DNA of 12,208 nt, from assembly GCA_947462425.1 (NCBI GenBank), contig CANHPI010000044.1, positions 1 to 12,208 of the forward strand. The letters are read 5' to 3'. The notes below the pieces were generated by a model. The model was not told the DNA's origin. It saw only the letters and a list, made by a program, of their open reading frames with translations, and did no database searches. This DNA comes from Bacteroidota bacterium (GTDB taxonomy: Bacteria; Bacteroidota; Bacteroidia; B-17B0; B-17BO). The translations under genes and the position numbers were made by a program. Positions 5,868 through 12,208 of this stretch are shown here, one piece after another. Within the stretch, counting starts at the first letter, position 1. Every line of letters begins with the position of its first letter.

Positions 5868-8138
5868 TTACTTAATAATCTTCAGCTCTACTCGTCGGTT
5901 TTTTTGCATCCCTTTTAAATCAGGTTTACCATTTGATAAAACATTTGGAACAAGCGGAACTGTTTGCCCGTAGCCTTTTGCAATTAACTTTGTTTTATTT
6001 ATTCCTTTTTCAATAAGAGCATTAACCACAATCTGCGAACGCGCTTGTGATAATTTTAAATTAGCGGTTGGATTACCTTTATTATCTGTATGTCCAGACA
6101 CTTCAATAACTAAACTAGGATTTTCATTCATAAATTTCACTAATTTATCTATTTCTAAATTTGATTCTTTACTTAGAATTAATTTATTTGATTCAAAAAA
6201 GATATTATTTAATACTATTTTAGATCCTATTTCTATTTTTTCTAAAACCACATCTTTTTTTAAATTTTGATATTCCGCATTTTTTGGAATATTTACATTT
6301 TCGGAGTGAAACAAATATCCATTAGCTTCATAATTAATATTATAATTTTGTTCACGGTTTACAATAAAATAATAGGACCCAGAATCAATTGTTGTGTTAA
6401 ATGTTTGAATAAATTTACCTGTTAAATTATCCTGCAAATTAATGGTAGCTCCTGGTATAGGTTTTCCTTCTTTATTTCTAACCACTCCTTTAATTCCAAT
6501 TGTACCTAATGTTTTATTTTCAAGATTAATCATTTGCATTAAAAACTCTTTTTCAATTTCGTGATAAGATGAGTTTGGTGGAATAATTATTGATACAGAA
6601 ACTGCTTGGTAGCCATCAGCTTCAAAATTGATGATATAATTCTTTCCATTCGCACCAGAAGGTAAAATCATGATGTATTTGCCAGTTAATTCGTTCGGTT
6701 TTATTTTCTGTACTATTTGCCCCGTTTCAGCATTAGTTGCAGTTATTTTAACATTAGATGGTGCTTTATTTGTTCCATTATAAGTTAATATTCCCTTTAA
6801 TAAACTTAATGGTTCAACTACTATATTTTCAAAATCTATTCTATAAATATCTTTTTCTCCAAAATTACCTCTTCTTATAGAAGAAAAATAACCTCGTTTG
6901 CTATCTAATGATTGAACAAAAAACAAATCGTCATCGGTTGTATTAATATGTGCTCTTAAATTTTCAGCTTTACTCCATTTTCCATCCTCATCTTTAGTTG
7001 ACTTAAATACATCCAAACCTCCCATATTTTTATGACCTTTTGAACTAAAAAATAAAGTAACTCCATCACAGTGAATAAAAGGTGATTGTTCATCTTCTGC
7101 CGTATTAATATTTGGTCCTAAATTAACAGGCAAACTCCATTGACCGTTTGGTAGTTTTATACTACGCCAAATATCAAGTCCGCCATAGCTTCCTTCCTTA
7201 CGGTTACTAACAAAATATAATGTACTTCCATCAGCCGAAATTGTAGCACTAGATTCCAAATTAGGCGAATTAATATTTTTACTCAATGGTGTTAAGCTAC
7301 TCCACATATCATCAACTAAATTGCTATAATAAATATCTCCGCCATTAACTTCTTTACAAACGTACAACTGTTTTCCATCTGGTGATAAACAAAGATTAGC
7401 TTCGCTACCACTGCTATTAATATTTAACCCAATTGATTTAGCTGTTGTCCATGAACCATCCTTTTTTTTATAACAAACATATATATCTTCATAAAACTGA
7501 TCATCATCTGTTTTTAATCCACCTACACTACCGGGTCTTTTGGAAGTGAAAATTAAAGTTGAATCATCTGCCGAAATAACAGAGCTATAATCTGGATAAG
7601 GAGAATTTACACTATCTCCCATATTAACAACTGTAACTTTAGCTGTATCATTAATAAATTCCTGAGCGTTTGCATTGATATAAATTTGTCTATCCAAGTC
7701 AGCAGTTAATTTACTGTTTTTAGTTCCAACCATCTCTTTAAATTTCTTAAAACAAAAATCGGAAGCGTTAAAATTATAGTTTAACCGATAAGCTATTCCC
7801 AGAGAATAAAAGGCTAAATCAGAGGCTTTGACTTGTGAAACATCTTCAGGTGAATAATTATGTATTACATTTTGAACTGCTTTTTCTAAATGATAAACAG
7901 CCTTAAATTTTTCTGAAGGAGATTGCAAATAACACAATCCCAATTTGTAATTTATATTTGCTGATGTTGAATCAATATTATAAGCTTCTTTAAAATACCT
8001 TAACGCGAGTGAATAATTTTTTTCTAAAATCAAATAATTTCCTTGAGTAAATTTTTCGTTGTAAATCACCTTCGATTTCTGACTATAACAAGACACAGTT
8101 ATGATTAAAAGAAAAAAGAAAAAAACTGCTGGTCTCAT
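5868..8138 (-). CDS. PorE-like OmpA-family protein (TPR, PD40 propeller, CRD, OmpA domain)
   Basis: The 756-residue envelope protein starts MRPAVFFFFLLIITVSCYSQ, a signal peptide. C17 could be a lipid site (TVSC is an imperfect lipobox), or cleavage may follow YS. Residues 25-140 are TPR-like helices. Residues 175-435 hold PD40/WD40-like blades with repeated ISADDSTLIFTS, LSPDGKQLYV, ISADGSTLYFVSNR and GGLDIW/GGLDVF signatures. Two carboxypeptidase-regulatory-like domains follow (about 446-535 and 547-635). The OmpA C-terminal domain (640-756) has GHTDNKG with D685 and LSQARS with R700, the pair that contacts diaminopimelate in peptidoglycan. This is the architecture of PorE of the type IX secretion system, except that PorE is generally described with a single CRD. 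Related proteins often sit beside PorP/SprF genes; none is here. It probably links peptidoglycan to outer-membrane partners; a role in type IX secretion is inference. Confidence 0.9.
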   Translation of the reverse strand: MRPAVFFFFLLIITVSCYSQKSKVIYNEKFTQGNYLILEKNYSLALRYFKEAYNIDSTSANINYKLGLCYLQSPSEKFKAVYHLEKAVQNVIHNYSPEDVSQVKASDLAFYSLGIAYRLNYNFNASDFCFKKFKEMVGTKNSKLTADLDRQIYINANAQEFINDTAKVTVVNMGDSVNSPYPDYSSVISADDSTLIFTSKRPGSVGGLKTDDDQFYEDIYVCYKKKDGSWTTAKSIGLNINSSGSEANLCLSPDGKQLYVCKEVNGGDIYYSNLVDDMWSSLTPLSKNINSPNLESSATISADGSTLYFVSNRKEGSYGGLDIWRSIKLPNGQWSLPVNLGPNINTAEDEQSPFIHCDGVTLFFSSKGHKNMGGLDVFKSTKDEDGKWSKAENLRAHINTTDDDLFFVQSLDSKRGYFSSIRRGNFGEKDIYRIDFENIVVEPLSLLKGILTYNGTNKAPSNVKITATNAETGQIVQKIKPNELTGKYIMILPSGANGKNYIINFEADGYQAVSVSIIIPPNSSYHEIEKEFLMQMINLENKTLGTIGIKGVVRNKEGKPIPGATINLQDNLTGKFIQTFNTTIDSGSYYFIVNREQNYNINYEANGYLFHSENVNIPKNAEYQNLKKDVVLEKIEIGSKIVLNNIFFESNKLILSKESNLEIDKLVKFMNENPSLVIEVSGHTDNKGNPTANLKLSQARSQIVVNALIEKGINKTKLIAKGYGQTVPLVPNVLSNGKPDLKGMQKNRRVELKIIK

Positions 8139-8162
8139 AAAAGTAATTACAATGAATCAAAT

Positions 8163-8170
8163 CAAATATA
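8163..8170 (-). promoter_or_regulatory. -7 promoter element (TATATTTG) of the PorE-like gene
   Basis: The minus strand reads TATATTTG, an exact TAnnTTTG match 24 bases before the ATG at 8136-8138. It predicts a leader of roughly 20 bases, a normal length. No clear -33 TTTG was seen. Confidence 0.5.
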
Positions 8171-8459
8171 ATACAATATTTTTATAAAATAAAAACGAAT
8201 TTATTAATTAAAACCGATTGGTAAAAAGTAGCCTAAATAGCTATTTATAGATATAAAAGCACTTTAAAAGTATTCATTAGTTTAATATTTTTAAAGTTAA
8301 TTTAAATTTATCTTTTTAAACATACTATGTAATATTTTTAAATAAAAAGAGACATAGTTTATGGATATATATGGATGATATCTTTAAAAATTTAACATTT
8401 TCATATCAAAAAAATAGAAAAAAACTAATAGGTAAAGTTAAAACATAGTCAAAGTTAAA
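8171..8459. other. AT-rich divergent intergenic region
   Basis: This stretch lies between the divergent PorE-like and barrel genes and has no credible gene on either strand. It contains a 14-bp perfect palindrome TAAATAGCTATTTA (8234-8247), the left arm of an 11-bp inverted repeat (8402-8412), and two AAAGTTAAA direct repeats 17 bases apart (8434-8442 and 8451-8459). It probably holds upstream control sites for both transcripts. Confidence 0.5.
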
Positions 8460-8472
8460 TATTTTTGATATG
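8402..8472 (+). promoter_or_regulatory. Inverted repeat enclosing two direct repeats upstream of the barrel-HHH operon
   Basis: CATATCAAAAA (8402-8412) and its exact reverse complement TTTTTGATATG (8462-8472) are 49 bases apart. Inside are two AAAGTTAAA copies with a 17-base period, the second ending at a possible -7 element (8460-8467). The arrangement suggests a regulatory region but AT-rich sequence makes chance matches possible. Confidence 0.3.
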
Positions 8473-8503
8473 TAACAAATTTGAATTATTTAATTTATAT
8501 TTG
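8460..8503 (+). promoter_or_regulatory. Two candidate -7 elements of the barrel-HHH operon
   Basis: TATTTTTG (8460-8467) and TATATTTG (8496-8503) both match TAnnTTTG exactly. The first would give a leader of about 35-40 bases before the ATG at 8510. The second would leave almost none, so the first is somewhat preferred despite the second being the more usual sequence. Confidence 0.4.
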
Positions 8504-8509
8504 AACAAC

Positions 8510-9367
8510 ATGAAACGTTTTTTATTATTAGTTTTTATACCAATAAGTTTGTTTTCTTCAAATGGAGATGGCCCCATTGGCTCACGGTCTGCTGCTTTGG
8601 GACATGCCTCTTCTTGCTTATTCGACATTTGGAGTACCCGAAACAATCAGGGAAGTTTGGGCTTTATTAGAAAAACAGAAGTTGGTGCTTTTTATGAAAA
8701 TCGTTTTTTTGTAAAAGAATTAACTCAATCAGGATTTGCAGCAGCCATTCCAATTAAAAAGGGAACATTTGGTATCTGCTATTCCTCATTAGGATATAAA
8801 TTATACCGTGAATCTCAAACAACTTTGAGTTATGGTATGAAATTGAATGATAATATTTCTGCAGGAATTGGCTTTGATTATTTAAATACAAAAATAGCCG
8901 ACATTTACGGTAAAGCAAATGCGTTTACTGGATCTTTTGGTTTATTAGCAAAAATATTACCACAAGTAGTTATTTCATCTCATATTTATAATCCATTCAG
9001 AGCAAAAATTACAAACTACAATAACGAAAAAGTTCCTACCATTTTTAAATTTGGTGCGCAATATATTTTTTCTAAAAAAGTTTTTATAGTAGCGGAAGCT
9101 GAAAAAACCTCGGCCAAAAAAATTAACATAAAAGGTGGTATCGAATACAATCCATCATCATTAGTTTATTTACGTGTAGGCGGTTCTTCTTATCCTGCTC
9201 AGGCTTCGTTTGGGCTAGGTGTAAATTATAATGGTATAAAAATAGATATGTGTACATCTTACCATTCAATATTAGGTTTTTCACCGCAAATTGGTTTAAG
9301 TTACGCCTTTGGAAAAGATAAATCCAAACCTACAATAAAAACTGCTGAACTTTCCGAAAAACTGTAA
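8510..9367 (+). CDS. PorV/PorQ-like outer-membrane beta-barrel protein
   Basis: With the ATG at 8510-8512 the product is 285 residues. MKRFLLLVFIPISLFSS is a signal peptide; the 15-codon extension upstream to a TTG at 8465 would spoil it and was rejected. The mature start, GPIGSRSAALGHASSCLFDIWSTRNNQGSLGF (residues 21-52 in pieces), resembles the GaRaaamGgA...d.waa.wNPAgL signature of PorV/PorQ/FadL-like barrels. The rest is alternating beta strands rich in G, Y and F, as in a small outer-membrane barrel. The C-terminus (after SYAFGKDKS) is a polar tail with no terminal aromatic. PorV and PorQ are type IX secretion shuttle proteins, but this one is short and its exact role is unknown. It lies directly upstream of the HHH-barrel gene and is surely co-transcribed with it. 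Confidence 0.75.
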   Translation: MKRFLLLVFIPISLFSSNGDGPIGSRSAALGHASSCLFDIWSTRNNQGSLGFIRKTEVGAFYENRFFVKELTQSGFAAAIPIKKGTFGICYSSLGYKLYRESQTTLSYGMKLNDNISAGIGFDYLNTKIADIYGKANAFTGSFGLLAKILPQVVISSHIYNPFRAKITNYNNEKVPTIFKFGAQYIFSKKVFIVAEAEKTSAKKINIKGGIEYNPSSLVYLRVGGSSYPAQASFGLGVNYNGIKIDMCTSYHSILGFSPQIGLSYAFGKDKSKPTIKTAELSEKL

Positions 9368-9372
9368 CCATT

Positions 9373-11493
9373 ATTAAATTATCATTTTACATATTTAGCA
9401 CGTTGTTTTTATGTTTTAGTACCATAAAGTGCTACTCTCAAAACGATAGCTTAAATACTAAAAACAACGAACAGGTTGATGAGCAAATAAATCAAAATGT
9501 GGAATTTCTTTCTGAACAACTTCAAAGTGAAGATGGCGATTTATCAAGCCTTACAGATAACTGGCAATACTACAAAACTCATCCCATTAATTTAAATAAA
9601 GCCAAACGAGAAGAATTATCTGAATTACAACTATTAACTGATATACAAATTAATAATTTATTGAAGCATAGAGAAAAGAATGGCAATCTTATAACTATAT
9701 ACGAATTACAGAGTATTGATGGATTTGATTTATCAAGTATAAAAAAAATTTCAGCTTTTGTATTTGTAAGTGATAATTTTAATTCGGCTCATTTTAGCTC
9801 CAAAGAAATGTTTAAAGATGGTAAACATGAATTTGTTATAAGATACCAACGCATACTTGAAAAGCAAGCTGGTTACTTTAAACCTGATAGTTTAATTAAG
9901 GCAACTAAACCAAACTCTTACTACCTAGGAAACCCTGATCGTTATTTTGCACGTTACACATTTCAATATAATAATAATGTTTCATTTGCCATTGCCGGAG
10001 AAAAAGATGCAGGTGAACAATTTTTTAAAGGTACTCAAAAGCAGGGCTTTGATTTTTATACAGGACACGTTGCTATCAGAAACATAAAATCTATTAAAAC
10101 ATTCGTTATTGGTGATTATCAAGCAACTTTTGGACAAGGCTTAACACTTTGGCAGGGATTTGCATTTGGCAAGTCAGCTTCGCCAACAGGATTAAAACGA
10201 AGCGCTATTGGCATTAAGCCATACCGTTCATTTGATGAAAACCGTTTTTTTAGAGGTGCTGCCGGAACTATTCGTTTAAATAAGTTTGAAATATCCGGAT
10301 TAGTGTCTTACAAAAAAATAGATGCAAATGCTACTTTAGTTGATACATCAAGTAATGGCGATTTAGATATTGTAGGTGTTAGTAGTATAGGAATTGGTGG
10401 ATTACATAACACAAATACCTTAATACAAGATAAAGGAAGTATTAATCAAACAGTATTTGGAGGAAATGTAGCTTACAACTATAGAAGCTTGCACATTGGT
10501 ATGACAGTGCAAAACATGAATTTAAGTGCCGAATTAATTAAAACACCATCTTTATATAATCAATTTGATTTTCAGGGAAAAAATAATTTTGTTGGTGGTT
10601 TAGATTATAATTATGTGTTTAAAAATGCCAATATTTTTGGTGAATATGCGATGAGTGCTAATGAAGGAAAAGCATTTTGCCAGGGATTGATTGTGGCACT
10701 CGACCCAAAATTATCATTCATTGCTCACTATCGCAACTATGAAAAAAACTTTCAAAATTTATTTGGAAATGCTATTTCTGAAAACACATTGCCGCAAAAT
10801 GAAAAAAGTATTTACTTAGGAATAGAATCTAAACTTTTTAAAACATTAACATTTTCAGTTTACTTAGACCAATACAAATTTTCTTGGTTACAATCCGGTA
10901 AAAGTTCTCCATCAACTGGTCGCGATATTTTTGCACAACTAAATTATACGCCTACAAAAAAAATAGACATGTACTTTCGAGTTCGTCATCGTACTAAATT
11001 TGAAAACAATAGTACCGATAATTTATATGATTATTTAGTTCCATTTGTTCAGTATAATTACCGTTATAATTTATCGGTACAAATTACACCAGATATCAAA
11101 TTTAAATCTCGAATAGAATATATACAAGTAGATAAAGTGCAACAACCAAAAGAAGACGGCGCAGCATTTGCACAAGATATTATTTATAAGAAAATGAAGT
11201 TCCCATTAACTTTTACGTTACGTTATGCCATTTTTGACACTAAAAGTTATAATAGCAGAGTGTATATTTATGAAAATGATGTTCTATATGGCTACTCAGT
11301 TCCAGCTTTATACGAAAAAGGACAAAGAGCTTATTTAATTGTTAATTGGGATGTAACACGCCAATTTGAAATTTGGGTTCGTGTGGCGCAAACATTGTAT
11401 GATAATCAAACAGTATTACAACAAGGCAGCTTAAATCAAATTGATTCCAATCATAAAACAGAATTAAAATTACAAGCTAGATTGAAATTTTGA
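9373..11493 (+). CDS. Helix-hairpin-helix (ComEA-like) domain fused to an outer-membrane barrel
   Basis: The product is about 706 residues. The TTG at 9403 would leave too short a leader; ATT at 9373 gives MKLSFYIFSTLFLCFST and a cleavage region CYSQ, a good signal peptide, so it is preferred though rare as a start. After an acidic linker, residues about 70-130 are a ComEA-type HHH region (INLNKAKREELSEL...LLKHREKNG...IYELQSIDGFD). The first hairpin reads QLLTD where DNA-binding versions have PGIG, so DNA binding is doubtful. The remaining 570 residues look like a large beta-barrel with blocks GDYQATFGQGLTLW and GIKPYRSFDENRFFRG, and end in LKF, a terminal aromatic as expected for outer-membrane insertion. 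It follows the PorV-like gene by 5 bases (35 if TTG is used). Such HHH-barrel proteins are, from memory, common in Bacteroidota, but their function is unknown. Confidence 0.8.
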   Translation: MKLSFYIFSTLFLCFSTIKCYSQNDSLNTKNNEQVDEQINQNVEFLSEQLQSEDGDLSSLTDNWQYYKTHPINLNKAKREELSELQLLTDIQINNLLKHREKNGNLITIYELQSIDGFDLSSIKKISAFVFVSDNFNSAHFSSKEMFKDGKHEFVIRYQRILEKQAGYFKPDSLIKATKPNSYYLGNPDRYFARYTFQYNNNVSFAIAGEKDAGEQFFKGTQKQGFDFYTGHVAIRNIKSIKTFVIGDYQATFGQGLTLWQGFAFGKSASPTGLKRSAIGIKPYRSFDENRFFRGAAGTIRLNKFEISGLVSYKKIDANATLVDTSSNGDLDIVGVSSIGIGGLHNTNTLIQDKGSINQTVFGGNVAYNYRSLHIGMTVQNMNLSAELIKTPSLYNQFDFQGKNNFVGGLDYNYVFKNANIFGEYAMSANEGKAFCQGLIVALDPKLSFIAHYRNYEKNFQNLFGNAISENTLPQNEKSIYLGIESKLFKTLTFSVYLDQYKFSWLQSGKSSPSTGRDIFAQLNYTPTKKIDMYFRVRHRTKFENNSTDNLYDYLVPFVQYNYRYNLSVQITPDIKFKSRIEYIQVDKVQQPKEDGAAFAQDIIYKKMKFPLTFTLRYAIFDTKSYNSRVYIYENDVLYGYSVPALYEKGQRAYLIVNWDVTRQFEIWVRVAQTLYDNQTVLQQGSLNQIDSNHKTELKLQARLKF

Positions 11494-11509
11494 TATTTAA
11501 AATAAAAAT

Positions 11510-11532
11510 GAAGTCTTTCAATTTAAAGATTC
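11510..11532 (-). terminator. Probable terminator of the FAD oxidoreductase gene
   Basis: GAA(G)TCTTT (11510-11518, one bulged G) pairs with AAAGATTC (11525-11532) across a 6-base loop. On the minus strand it lies 22 bases past the stop and is followed by ATTTTTATTTT, a fair U-tract. It may also help end the plus-strand HHH transcript, which stops 16 bases away. Confidence 0.45.
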
Positions 11533-11554
11533 AAAGTAAATTTATAATAAAAAG

Positions 11555-12208
11555 TTATAATTCTTCTACTGCTAATTTCCCAACTAAGGAACCAATAGCA
11601 ACTCCCATACCACCCATTCTTACAGCACAAACTACACAGGGTGAAATTTTTTTAATAATAGGTTTTTTTTCATCACCAACTCCCATAATTCCGCACCAAC
11701 GTTGTTCAATCTCAAACGAAACACTTGGCAAAATAACGGTTTTGAGTAATTTCTCTAATTGATTTTGTATTTTAATATTTAAAATAAAATCTGTACTAGT
11801 TTCTTTTTTAAAATCTAAATTTCTTCCACCTCCAAATAAAACCCTTTTTCCAATATTTCTAAAATAATAATATCCTTCATCGTAATGAAACGTACCTTTT
11901 AACTTTAAACCATCAATTGGTTTTGTAATTAATACTTGAGCCCGTGCTGGTTTTACATCATTTAACTTCAATAACTGATTTGCGAAACCGTTAGTGGCAA
12001 CAATAATTTGTTTTGACTTTAATAAGCCAATAGAAGTATTTAATTCGACAAAAGTATTTTGATCTATGATTTGAATAATTTCTACAGAATTTAAAATAGT
12101 AATACCCTTACTTAATGCTAATTGAATAAGATTTTGCATCATTCTTCCTGTATCAATTTGGCCTTCTTTTTTGTTCCAAATTAATCCTTTTACCTGCTTG
12201 AATTGAAA
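11555..12208 (-). CDS. FAD-dependent oxidoreductase of the DAO family, N-terminus beyond the window
   Basis: The frame is open from the right edge (12208) to a TAA at 11555-11557, giving 218 residues with no N-terminal FAD-binding GxGxxG in view. The ATG at 12140-12142 is internal: the 22 codons before it read on as GLIWNKKEGQIDTGRMM, a conserved part of the family. Later blocks are IIVATNGFAN (end of the FAD-domain insert), YYYFRNIGKRVLFGGGRN, RWCGIMGVGDEKKPII and the C-terminal VRMGGMGVAIGSLVGKLA, which closes around the flavin. This is a glycine/D-amino-acid-oxidase-like fold that oxidises C-N bonds of amines or amino acids, but the substrate is unknown. It is convergent with the HHH-barrel gene. 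The serine usual in WSGIMG is cysteine here. Confidence 0.88.
   Translation of the reverse strand, partial: FQFKQVKGLIWNKKEGQIDTGRMMQNLIQLALSKGITILNSVEIIQIIDQNTFVELNTSIGLLKSKQIIVATNGFANQLLKLNDVKPARAQVLITKPIDGLKLKGTFHYDEGYYYFRNIGKRVLFGGGRNLDFKKETSTDFILNIKIQNQLEKLLKTVILPSVSFEIEQRWCGIMGVGDEKKPIIKKISPCVVCAVRMGGMGVAIGSLVGKLAVEEL

Noticed and set aside
8234..8247. 14-bp palindrome TAAATAGCTATTTA
   Set aside because: Perfect but nearly all A/T and far from either promoter element; noted under the intergenic entry but not claimed as an operator.
8455..8646. A 63-codon minus-strand frame
   Set aside because: Antisense to the start of the PorV-like gene, whose signal peptide and family signature are convincing.
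8510..11493. The barrel/HHH pair as a proven DNA-uptake system
   Set aside because: The first HHH hairpin lacks its DNA-binding glycines and no other competence gene is in the window, so function is left open.
11490..11762. A 90-codon plus-strand frame after the HHH-barrel gene
   Set aside because: Antisense to the conserved C-terminus of the FAD oxidoreductase.
12140..12142. ATG as the start of a short 195-residue oxidoreductase
   Set aside because: The frame continues upstream to the window edge with family-conserved sequence, so this methionine is internal.
1..12208. CRISPR array, insertion sequence, prophage or attachment site
   Set aside because: No regular spaced repeats, transposase, integrase or tRNA-linked repeats were found on either strand.

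Overview
The window is AT-rich DNA from a member of the Bacteroidota. Several signs agree on this: TAnnTTTG-type -7 elements in front of several genes, little sign of Shine-Dalgarno sequences, and a gene set typical of the phylum (a PorE-like OmpA protein with TPR, PD40 and carboxypeptidase-regulatory-like domains, a PorV/PorQ-like barrel, a helix-hairpin-helix protein fused to an outer-membrane barrel, a UMF1 transporter and a secreted Kelch protein). The genus cannot be told from this sequence. No tRNA, rRNA, CRISPR array, insertion sequence or phage gene was seen.

Layout. Positions 1-832 (minus) hold the N-terminal part of a secreted Kelch-repeat protein that runs off the left edge. A strong intrinsic terminator (904-937) separates it from a small DUF2892/YgaP-like membrane protein (955-1161, minus). 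A 12-TM UMF1-family MFS transporter follows (1423-2751, minus). Its roughly 650-base upstream region is non-coding and carries a perfect 12-bp inverted repeat next to a -7 element. Positions 3406-4892 (minus) are a tight operon with overlapping ends: PlsC-type acyltransferase, then GatC, then a GNAT acetyltransferase. Divergent from it is a lone ABC ATPase (5136-5768, plus).

The right half is about the outer membrane. A 756-residue PorE-like protein (5868-8138, minus) lies back to back with a two-gene plus-strand operon: a PorV/PorQ-like barrel (8510-9367) and a roughly 700-residue protein with a ComEA-like HHH region in front of a large predicted barrel (9373-11493). The window ends inside a convergent FAD-dependent oxidoreductase of the DAO family (11555-12208, minus) whose N-terminus is off the right edge.

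How the genes may work together. The acyltransferase, GatC and GNAT genes look co-translated but serve different pathways (phospholipid synthesis, tRNA-dependent amidation, unknown acetylation). The PorE-like protein could bridge peptidoglycan and outer-membrane partners. The barrel/HHH pair is a conserved-looking envelope module of unknown role and is the best candidate here for undescribed biology, although the family itself is, from memory, widespread in the phylum. Other points of interest are shared operator-like motifs upstream of the Kelch and DUF2892 genes, and several genes whose best start is TTG or ATT rather than ATG.
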